Counted from the first letter of the stretch, positions 1 through 5,466 are shown. The stretch is DNA of 5,466 nucleotides from JAEUMD01 sp964559355 (GCA_964559355.1 CAZLHQ010000197.1:1-5466), one strand, 5' to 3'. Translations and numbers: made by a program. The notes: generated by a model not told the origin, from the sequence alone.

Positions 1-780
<780 letters not shown>

Positions 781-861
781 CGAGAATTTCCTTTGCCCAA
801 GCGGGTGAGGGCTGACCGATCAACTGAAGCGAACTCGAACGATCTTGAAAGGACGACATCA

Positions 862-1236
862 ATGGCAGTGAAAATCCGGCTCGCCCGTGGCGGCGCCAAG
901 AAGCGGCCCTACTACTACATCGTCGCCGCACATTCGACCTCGCCGCGCGACGGCCGTTATATCGAGCAGATCGGCACCTATGATCCGATGCTGAAGAAGG
1001 ACAACCCCGCGCGCATCAATCTCAATCTCGACCGCTGCAAGCATTGGCTGTCGGTTGGCGCGCAGCCGACAGATCGCGTCGCCCGCTTCCTCGATGCGGC
1101 TGGTCTGATGAAGCGCACCGCCAAGACCTCGGTCGCCAAGGCGCAGCCGAAGAAGAAGGCGCAGGAGCGCATGAAGCTGGAGGCCGAAAAGGCCGAGGCT
1201 GCCAAGAAGGCCGCTGAAGAGGCATCCGCGAGCTGA
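862..1236 (+). CDS. rpsP: 30S ribosomal protein S16
   Basis: Protein of 124 residues that binds 16S rRNA and helps assemble the 30S subunit. The N-terminus MAVKIRLARGGAKKRPYYYI carries the S16 signature (V-K-I-R-L-A-R-x-G-A). The central part (GRYIEQIGTYDP, then LDRCKHWLSVGAQPTDRVARFL) is typical of the family. The core ends near residue 85. A Lys/Ala/Glu-rich tail of about 40 residues follows, giving the longer S16 form common in alphaproteobacteria. The ATG at 862 is chosen because a GAAAGGA Shine-Dalgarno sequence (847-853) lies 8 nt upstream and the family begins exactly there; a longer in-frame opening from 793 has no homology to S16. It follows ffh and is closed by a strong terminator at 1302-1330, so in this genome it appears to end its transcription unit. 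Confidence 0.98.
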   Translation: MAVKIRLARGGAKKRPYYYIVAAHSTSPRDGRYIEQIGTYDPMLKKDNPARINLNLDRCKHWLSVGAQPTDRVARFLDAAGLMKRTAKTSVAKAQPKKKAQERMKLEAEKAEAAKKAAEEASAS

Positions 1237-1301
1237 GCCCTGCGGCTGACACAGCAGCAGGCCATGTCCTGCTTTGGCCAAGTATCGATTGCGATGATTC
1301 C

Positions 1302-1330
1302 AAGCCCGCCGGGTTACTGGCGGGCTTTTT
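1302..1330 (+). terminator. Intrinsic terminator after rpsP
   Basis: A perfect 9-bp stem, AAGCCCGCC (1302-1310) pairing with GGCGGGCTT (1319-1327), closes an 8-nt loop (1311-1318). It runs into a T tract (1326-1330, then CTT). This is a textbook Rho-independent terminator 65 nt after the rpsP stop. It should end the ffh-rpsP transcript and isolate the downstream genes, which are normally in the same operon. Confidence 0.9.
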
Positions 1331-1358
1331 CTTGCAATAGGACGAGGTTCTTTTCCAT

Positions 1359-1388
1359 TTCACAGTAAATCATGCAAATAGAAATAAT
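1359..1388 (+). promoter_or_regulatory. Candidate promoter for the HTH-GrlR-like gene
   Basis: TTCACA (1359-1364) and AATAAT (1383-1388) each match the housekeeping -35/-10 consensus at five of six positions, with an 18-nt spacer. The predicted start is near 1395, about 26 nt before the ATG at 1421. The stretch is notably AT-rich against its surroundings and follows directly after the rpsP terminator. An alternative is TTGCGT (1388-1393) with TATTCT (1410-1415) at 16-nt spacing, which would make the transcript almost leaderless. Inferred by eye only. Confidence 0.5.
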
Positions 1389-1404
1389 TGCGTAAAGCGC
1401 AATT
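1386..1404. promoter_or_regulatory. Perfect inverted repeat, candidate operator
   Basis: AATTGCG-TAAAG-CGCAATT is a perfect dyad with 7-bp arms and a 5-bp centre. It overlaps the proposed -10 element and transcription start, and lies 16 nt before the start codon of an HTH-type regulator. Size, symmetry and position fit an autoregulatory operator for a dimeric Xre/Cro-type protein. There is no run of T after it, so it is not a terminator. That the neighbouring protein binds here is inference. Confidence 0.5.
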
Positions 1405-1420
1405 TATGCTATTCTTGGCA

Positions 1421-1999
1421 ATGTCGAATCTAAGCCTCAAGGAAATTCTCGAACGGCTCGGTCTTAAGCAGACCGAGCTGGCCAGATTGATCGACGTTAG
1501 CCCGCGGACCGTCACGCATTGGGCGAGCGGGGAAGCGCAACTGCCTGGACCGGTCGCCGCCTATCTGCGTGTGCTGCAGCAACTTCCACCCAAGGTGCTT
1601 GCTGCCGAGCTGCGGAGTGTAAAGAGAAGATCGAAGATGATTGACGAAGGCTTATACAACCTCGAATACCGCTCGAACGTGTCGGGTGATGCGGGCGATG
1701 TGGGCAGCGCGCTGGCGGTTTTGCGCAATGGCAAGATCCTCGGCTCGGACCGGTGGGGGGCGGTGTTCATGGGGTCTTACGATTTCGACCCCGAGACGGA
1801 GCTGAACTCGGTGCATCTGCGCCTGCATGTGCCTGCCGATGGCACTTTGATCACCGGCTTTTCGGCGGGCCCGGAAGGGGCCACTATTGAGATCGTCGGC
1901 TCGTTTGCACGCGCCTCGCCGGTGACGACGACCGTCACCGATGTTGGCGGCCACCCGGTCGAAGTGACGATGACGTATCTTGGCGCCCTGCCGAATTGA
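1421..1999 (+). CDS. HTH (Xre-like) protein fused to a GrlR-like domain
   Basis: Predicted 192-residue cytoplasmic protein, probably a transcription regulator. Residues 5-55 form a compact helix-turn-helix of the Xre/Cro type (LKQTELARLIDVSPRTVTHW). A short basic linker (VKRRSK, 67-72) joins it to residues 73-190 (MIDEGLYNLEYRS...GSALAVLRNGKILGSD, then GSYDFDP), which resemble the beta-rich fold of the GrlR family. GrlR is known from enteropathogenic E. coli as a repressor that binds the activator GrlA; no GrlA homologue or type III secretion gene is visible here. I take the ATG at 1421, just before the HTH; ATG 1406 and TTG 1388 are upstream in-frame alternatives, and none has a good Shine-Dalgarno. 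An in-frame ATG at 1637 could start the second domain alone. The gene lies behind a terminator, promoter and dyad, and ends 10 nt before rimM, so it probably shares rimM's transcript. Its target is unknown. Confidence 0.75.
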   Translation: MSNLSLKEILERLGLKQTELARLIDVSPRTVTHWASGEAQLPGPVAAYLRVLQQLPPKVLAAELRSVKRRSKMIDEGLYNLEYRSNVSGDAGDVGSALAVLRNGKILGSDRWGAVFMGSYDFDPETELNSVHLRLHVPADGTLITGFSAGPEGATIEIVGSFARASPVTTTVTDVGGHPVEVTMTYLGALPN

Positions 2000-2009
2000 T
2001 GATGCGTGA

Positions 2010-2630
2010 ATGGCGGCCCGCGCGCCGCTGCTATGGAATGAGACCTTGAGCGATAGCGGCAAACGCATTCTTCTGGGCGAGATCGCCGGCGCGCACGGCA
2101 TACGCGGCGACGTGATCGTGCGCACGTTTACTGGTGAGCCCACGGCGATCACCAGCTACGGCCCGCTGACCGATGCGGCGGGAGCTGGCGCGTTGACGCT
2201 CAAGGTGCTGCGCGTGACGCCCAAGGGCGTGATTGCGCGCGTCAAGGGCGTGGCCGACCGCAACGGCGCCGAGGCATTGAAAGGACGCAAGCTCTACGTC
2301 ATGCGCGCTGCATTACCCGAGCCTGCCGACGATGATGATTTCTATCATGCCGACCTCATCGGGCTTGCCGCCGTCACGCCCGATGGCCGCGTGCTAGGCG
2401 AGGTGGTGGCGGTGCAGAATTTCGGTGCCGGCGATCTGCTCGAAGTGCGGCTCAGCGCATCGCAAAAGACCGAGTTCATTGCCTTCACGAAGGCTTGCGT
2501 GCCGGTTGTCGATGTAGCTGGCGGGCGCGTCACGGTGGTGATGCCCGTCGCGGCCAGCGACGACGAGGAGGATCGGCTCATGCGTGAGGCCGCCGAGCGT
2601 GAAACGGGCGATACGGTCTGGGAGCCGTGA
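2010..2630 (+). CDS. rimM: Ribosome maturation factor RimM
   Basis: RimM binds S19 and the 30S head domain and is needed for efficient 16S rRNA maturation. The 206-residue protein has the expected two domains. The N-terminal RimM barrel spans about residues 18-100 (LLGEIAGAHGIRGDVIVRTF, then LKGRKLYV). The PRC-barrel domain spans about 110-180 (FYHADLIGLAAVTPDGRVLG, then NFGAGDLLEV and the end strand VTVVMP). An acidic tail follows. No clear Shine-Dalgarno precedes ATG 2010. An in-frame TTG at 2046, behind GGAATGAG, would give a 194-residue form that still keeps the whole conserved region, so the first 12 residues are uncertain. Transcription probably depends on the promoter of the HTH-GrlR-like gene 10 nt upstream, because rpsP is closed by a terminator. 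trmD, its usual downstream partner, is missing; a convergent gene ends 19 nt away. Confidence 0.95.
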   Translation: MAARAPLLWNETLSDSGKRILLGEIAGAHGIRGDVIVRTFTGEPTAITSYGPLTDAAGAGALTLKVLRVTPKGVIARVKGVADRNGAEALKGRKLYVMRAALPEPADDDDFYHADLIGLAAVTPDGRVLGEVVAVQNFGAGDLLEVRLSASQKTEFIAFTKACVPVVDVAGGRVTVVMPVAASDDEEDRLMREAAERETGDTVWEP

Positions 2631-2649
2631 CGCGCCTTCACCGGCGCTG

Positions 2650-3891
2650 TCACAAGGCCTCGCCGCGCAGCAACCGCGGCAAGTCGCCGGTCATTCCGGC
2701 TGCTTCGCTGACCAGCATACGCTTGATGGCCGGCATACGGTCGACGAGGCCAAGCCCCAGGTCGCGTGCCGCGCGCAGCAGCGTCCAGTCGTTCGAGAAC
2801 AGGCGGTTCAACCCGTCGAAGGCAAAGGTCGAGAACGTGCTGTCAAAGCGCCTCCAGCGTTCATAGCGGCGCAGAGTCTCTGCATTGCCGGGTTCGAGGC
2901 CAACCCGCATCGCCTCTGCCACCACCTCCGCCAACGCCGCCACGTCGCGCAGACCGAGGTTGAGACCCTGCCCGGCGATCGGGTGGACACCGTGCGCAGT
3001 GTCGGCCACCAGCGCCAGCCGCGGAGCGATGTAGCTGCGCGCCAGATGCATCGACAGCGGCCAGGCTGCGCGCGGCCCCGCTAGCGTGAGCGGGCCAAGC
3101 TTGCCGCCGAAGCGCTGCTCGATTTCGGCAAGAAACGCATCATCCTCCAATGCGAGAATGCGTTGCGCCTCTTTCGTCGATTGCGACCAGGTGATGCAAG
3201 AGCGGTTGCCGGGCAGCGGCAGGATGGCGAACGGGCCCGACGGCAGGAAGTGCTGCACCGCGCGCCCCTCGTGCGGCCGTTCGTGTGCGACGGTCACGAC
3301 GATGCCGGTTTGATCGTAGCCCCAGCCGACGAGCTTGATGCCGGCCGCATCGCGCAGTGCCGAGCGGCGACCCTCGGCGGCAACCACCAGAGAACCGTTG
3401 ATCGAGCGGCCATCGGTGAGAATGACGGAGGCGCCGTGTGGCCCCGATGCGAAGTCGCGCGCTGTGCCGGTGTAGAACGTGATGCCGCTGGTCGTGGCGG
3501 CCTTTTGATCGAGCGCGGCAAGCAGCGGCGCACCGGGCACGATGAAGGAGGCCGCGTCACCGTCGCTCGTCGTGTTGGCATAGGTCAGCAGCGTGGGGCG
3601 AATGCCGGCGTCGAGTTCGGAATCGGTGATTTCGATTTCGGCCACCGCCTGTGCGGTGTCGGCAATCATCGGCCAGATGCCGATCGTCTGCAGCAGGTTC
3701 TTCGAGGACGCCGACAGTGCGAAGGCGCGTGGATCATCGGGTAGCGGAGCGCCCGGTTCGCGGGCGCGCGGGTCGAGCACGGCGATGTTGATGCCCTCGA
3801 GCCCTTGGGCAAGAGCCAGCGCGAGCGCCAACCCGGCATAGCTGCCACCTGAAATGATGACGTCATAGCGTTGTGTCGCGGTCGTACTCAT
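2650..3891 (-). CDS. UbiH/UbiF/COQ6-family FAD-dependent monooxygenase
   Basis: A 413-residue flavoprotein of the family that hydroxylates the aromatic ring during ubiquinone synthesis, using NAD(P)H and O2 at the membrane face. Visible in order: an FAD-binding beta-alpha-beta start at residues 10-30 (DVIISGGSYAGLALALALA), an AEGRRSALR motif at 172-180 (the 'DG' motif position), the central HERPHEGRAVQHFLPSGPFAILPL (203-226), and the signature HPIAGQGLNLGLRD (303-316). The last is the UbiH/COQ6 pattern H-P-x-[AG]-G-Q-G-x-N-x-G-x-x-D. Length is normal for the family (about 400). ATG 3891 is chosen because the conserved fold begins 9 residues later; an upstream in-frame start adds 19 unrelated residues. 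Three FAD motifs deviate from consensus (Ser17, Glu173, Ala296), see findings. It is transcribed towards rimM and is divergent from tesB. Which ring position it hydroxylates cannot be told from sequence alone, so no symbol is given. Confidence 0.9.
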   Translation of the reverse strand: MSTTATQRYDVIISGGSYAGLALALALAQGLEGINIAVLDPRAREPGAPLPDDPRAFALSASSKNLLQTIGIWPMIADTAQAVAEIEITDSELDAGIRPTLLTYANTTSDGDAASFIVPGAPLLAALDQKAATTSGITFYTGTARDFASGPHGASVILTDGRSINGSLVVAAEGRRSALRDAAGIKLVGWGYDQTGIVVTVAHERPHEGRAVQHFLPSGPFAILPLPGNRSCITWSQSTKEAQRILALEDDAFLAEIEQRFGGKLGPLTLAGPRAAWPLSMHLARSYIAPRLALVADTAHGVHPIAGQGLNLGLRDVAALAEVVAEAMRVGLEPGNAETLRRYERWRRFDSTFSTFAFDGLNRLFSNDWTLLRAARDLGLGLVDRMPAIKRMLVSEAAGMTGDLPRLLRGEAL

Positions 3892-4179
3892 GGGATTCTC
3901 GTCGCCCTTACCTTCCAAATGAGCCCGGTGCCCTGCCATGCAGGCCACGCCCGGCTGTCATGCGCCCAAACTGCCATGCGACGAAAGCGGGTGCCTTGAC
4001 ACCGCTCAGCAAACCACGTCCTTCTGCCGGCAATGTGAACGGTCGTAACTGGCTCGGATGCAGCGTTGGCACATGCCGTCGCCAGCGGTGTGGACCAGAT
4101 GCGAGGCCGCGTTCGCCGGCACCCCGATCTTGAGAAGAATTGCCCCGTGCGGGCGCCGCTGTCCACCCGGAGGTTGCCC
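3892..4179. other. Divergent intergenic region, ubiH-type gene / tesB
   Basis: 288 nt without a convincing gene. It must hold the promoters of both divergent genes. A TTGACA (3996-4001) facing tesB is a good -35, but nothing like a -10 follows at 16-18 nt. Three iterated octamers TGYCATGC occur at 3934-3941, 3956-3963 and 3972-3979. The first is part of a short dyad, CCTGC-CAT-GCAGG (3932-3944). The open frame running through 4066-4179 into tesB encodes an Arg-rich stretch unlike any TesB N-terminus and is taken as non-coding. Confidence 0.5.
4169..4173 (+). promoter_or_regulatory. Shine-Dalgarno deciding the tesB start
   Basis: GGAGG stands 6 nt before the TTG at 4180. It is the best ribosome binding site upstream of tesB and supports this non-ATG start over the ATG at 4066. 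Confidence 0.8.
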
Positions 4180-5055
4180 TTGACCGCCTTGCAAAGTCTT
4201 TTGTCGATACTCGACCTCGAGCAACTCGACGACAACCTGTTTCGCGGCACCAGCCCGCAGGACGGCTGGCAACGCGTTTATGGCGGCCAAGTGCTGGGTC
4301 AAGCCTTGATGGCGGCAATCCGCATGGTCGAGCCGCCGCGCATCGCCCATTCCCTGCATGCATATTTCCTGCTTGGCGGCGATCCCAGCCACCCGATCCT
4401 CTATGAAGTTGAGCGCACGCGAGATGGGGGGAGCTTTTCGACACGGCGCGTGAAGGCCGTCCAGCACGGCCGCATCATGTTCGTGATGGGCGTATCCTTC
4501 CACGATCCTGAGCCCGGGCTCGATCATCGTGCGCCGATGCCGAATGTGCCGCAGCCGGAGGAACTGGCTTCCGCCAACGAGCTGTTCGCGCTCCTCGTCG
4601 ACAAGCTGCCTGCAAACATGCGCGCTTACTGGAGCCGCGAGCGGCCGATCGATATGCGGCCCGTCGACCTGTCGCGCTACATGAAGCGGGAGCCGCGCGA
4701 ACCCGTGCAGCACATCTGGTTGAAGCCGAACGGCACTCTTCCGAGCGATCCGCGCGTACATCAGGGCGTGCTGGCCTATGCATCGGATTTTACGCTGCTC
4801 GACACCGCGCTCGTGGCTCACGGCAAGCTGCTGTTTGATGCCGACATGCAGTTGGCGAGCCTCGATCACGCCCTCTGGTTCCACCGACCGTTCCTGTGGG
4901 ACGACTGGATCTTGTATGCCCAGGACAGCCCCAATGGAGCCGGCGCGCGCGGGTTTTGCCGCGGCAGCCTCTATCTGCGCGATGGCACGCTGATCGCCTC
5001 CACCGTGCAAGAGGGACTGATGCGGCAGCGGGCGACCGACTTTCAGGTCAAATAA
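4180..5055 (+). CDS. tesB: Acyl-CoA thioesterase II
   Basis: A 291-residue double-hotdog thioesterase that hydrolyses medium- and long-chain acyl-CoA to free fatty acid and CoA in the cytoplasm. It can be aligned by memory with E. coli TesB (286 residues) over its whole length: LDLEQLDDNLFRG near the start, VYGGQVLGQAL in the first hotdog, then RDGGSFSTRRVKAVQHG, RVHQGVLAYASD, LDHALWFHRP and STVQEGLMR near the end. The E. coli catalytic triad Asp204/Thr228/Gln278 corresponds to Asp203, Ser227 and Gln277 here, so the Thr is replaced by Ser, which keeps the hydroxyl. The TTG start at 4180 is supported by GGAGG and by matching the E. coli N-terminus; the in-frame ATG at 4066 would add 38 residues without family similarity. 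It is divergent from the UbiH-type gene; glnK follows 247 nt downstream with its own regulatory sites, so it is probably monocistronic. Confidence 0.95.
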   Translation: MTALQSLLSILDLEQLDDNLFRGTSPQDGWQRVYGGQVLGQALMAAIRMVEPPRIAHSLHAYFLLGGDPSHPILYEVERTRDGGSFSTRRVKAVQHGRIMFVMGVSFHDPEPGLDHRAPMPNVPQPEELASANELFALLVDKLPANMRAYWSRERPIDMRPVDLSRYMKREPREPVQHIWLKPNGTLPSDPRVHQGVLAYASDFTLLDTALVAHGKLLFDADMQLASLDHALWFHRPFLWDDWILYAQDSPNGAGARGFCRGSLYLRDGTLIASTVQEGLMRQRATDFQVK

Positions 5056-5074
5056 TTAGGCAATCATTGATATT

Positions 5075-5091
5075 TGCACAAAAATTGTGCA
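5075..5091. promoter_or_regulatory. NtrC-type binding site (17-bp dyad) upstream of glnK
   Basis: TGCACA-AAAAT-TGTGCA is a perfect dyad with 6-bp arms and a 5-bp centre. It has the length and spacing of the NtrC consensus (TGCACC-N5-GGTGCA), differing only at the inner base of each arm. Its centre lies about 120 bp upstream of the start expected from the sigma-54 element at 5178-5194, a usual enhancer distance. glnK is a classic NtrC target. It also sits 20 nt after the tesB stop, but no T tract follows, so a terminator role is unlikely. Confidence 0.6.
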
Positions 5092-5177
5092 CACAGCCTG
5101 CGCCGAAGTCGGTGCGGGATGTCGGTGTGCGCCAATAATTATAGCAGAAACAATGTGCTATCGCGCGGCACAACAAC

Positions 5178-5194
5178 TGGCATGGGTCTTGACT
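5178..5194 (+). promoter_or_regulatory. Imperfect sigma-54 promoter for glnK
   Basis: TGGCATG-GGTC-TTGACT resembles TGGCACR-N4-TTGCW. The -24 GG and the TTG of the -12 element are correctly spaced, but the -12 dinucleotide is GA instead of GC. Start of transcription would be near 5204, giving a leader of roughly 100 nt. The nearby NtrC-type dyad and the glnK gene support this reading; the -12 mismatch weakens it. Confidence 0.4.
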
Positions 5195-5290
5195 CTAGGA
5201 GCCCCGTCGACGTTCACAGGCCCTCGACGCGGCACTGCCGAGGTCAAGGGGAGAGCAGGGGGCGCCTGACGTAACGTTTCATATATTGAA

Positions 5291-5295
5291 AAGGG
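5291..5295 (+). promoter_or_regulatory. Shine-Dalgarno of glnK
   Basis: AAGGG, preceded by AA, stands 7 nt before the ATG at 5303 and supports that start. A TATATT just upstream (5282-5287) looks like a -10, but no -35 partner is visible. Confidence 0.7.
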
Positions 5296-5302
5296 TCTTC
5301 GC

Positions 5303-5466
5303 ATGAAGCTCATCACCGCGATCATCAAGCCCTTCAAGCTCGAGGAGGTGCGTGCCGCACTTACGGATCTCGGCTTGCAAGGCATGACCGTCACTGAGGT
5401 CAAGGGTTACGGCCGCCTGAAGGGCCACACCGAAATCTACCGCGGCGCTGAATACGCCGTCAGCTT
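5303..5466 (+). CDS. glnK: Nitrogen regulatory protein P-II (GlnK type), 5' part
   Basis: First 54 residues of a P-II signal protein, a trimer that senses ATP/ADP and 2-oxoglutarate and controls ammonium transport (AmtB), NtrB/C signalling and uridylylation-dependent nitrogen responses. The gene runs off the right edge. The start MKLITAIIKPFKLEEVRAAL is characteristic of GlnK rather than GlnB (MKKIEAIIKPFKL). The T-loop begins with GYGR at 35-38, and YRGAEYAV (46-53) contains the uridylylation site Tyr51 and the family signature Y-[KR]-G-[AS]-[AE]-Y. Residue 39 is Leu (codon CTG, 5417-5419), where canonical P-II has Gln, a residue that takes part in Mg2+/2-oxoglutarate binding. The strong AAGGG site supports ATG 5303. 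Upstream NtrC-type and sigma-54-like elements suggest induction on nitrogen limitation. amtB is the expected next gene but lies outside the window. Confidence 0.93.
   Translation, partial: MKLITAIIKPFKLEEVRAALTDLGLQGMTVTEVKGYGRLKGHTEIYRGAEYAVS

Noticed and set aside
1256..1273. Small hairpin AGCAGG-CCATGT-CCTGCT after the rpsP stop
   Set aside because: Its 6-bp stem has no T tract after it, and the real terminator at 1302-1330 follows close by; probably chance or a minor mRNA 3' structure.
3892..3948. 19-residue extension of the UbiH-type protein from the upstream in-frame start
   Set aside because: The flavoprotein fold starts a few residues after Met at 3891, and the extension has no family similarity.
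4066..4179. 38-residue N-terminal extension of TesB from ATG 4066
   Set aside because: It is Arg-rich, has no similarity to TesB N-termini and no ribosome binding site, while TTG 4180 has a perfect GGAGG and gives the family's usual length.
4006..5010. Long open frame (334 codons) on the - strand opposite tesB
   Set aside because: It is a GC-rich codon shadow of tesB, which has full-length family similarity and catalytic residues; the antisense translation has no recognisable domain order.
5051..5141. AATAATTA present at 5051-5058 and 5134-5141, as a possible direct repeat or insertion target duplication
   Set aside because: It is an 8-nt AT-rich match with no mobile element between the copies; chance is sufficient.

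Overview
The window comes from a GC-rich alphaproteobacterium, most likely of the order Hyphomicrobiales (rhizobia-like). The evidence is the Gly/Pro/Met-rich C-terminal tail of Ffh, the Lys/Ala-rich tail of ribosomal protein S16, and a ubiH-type / tesB / glnK neighbourhood. I recall that neighbourhood from Bradyrhizobium and Rhodopseudomonas relatives, but could not check it here. Genus and species cannot be read from the sequence.

Left part (1-2630, + strand): this is the translation/secretion cluster that usually reads ffh-rpsP-rimM-trmD-rplS. The 3' part of ffh (SRP54) is followed by rpsP (S16), with no terminator between them. A strong intrinsic terminator then follows rpsP. Between it and rimM sits an unusual gene: an N-terminal helix-turn-helix fused to a C-terminal domain resembling the GrlR family. 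A plausible promoter and a perfect 19-bp inverted repeat lie just upstream of this gene, and it ends 10 nt before rimM. rimM therefore looks cut off from the rpsP transcript and placed behind a regulator gene. trmD and rplS do not follow rimM.

Middle part (2650-5055): a UbiH/COQ6-type FAD monooxygenase on the - strand converges on rimM. It is divergent, across 288 nt of non-coding DNA, from an acyl-CoA thioesterase II (tesB). The tesB start is best read as a TTG behind a perfect GGAGG.

Right end (5056-5466): an AT-richer intergenic region carries an NtrC-type 17-bp dyad. About 120 bp upstream of the expected transcription start there is an imperfect sigma-54 -24/-12 element. The first 54 codons of a P-II protein (GlnK type) follow. 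That P-II has Leu at position 39, where canonical P-II proteins have the Gln that helps coordinate Mg2+ for 2-oxoglutarate binding. The uridylylation Tyr51 is intact.

The points most worth a second look are the HTH-GrlR-like fusion and its operator candidate interrupting the rpsP-rimM operon, and the P-II Leu39 substitution behind nitrogen-type regulatory sites.
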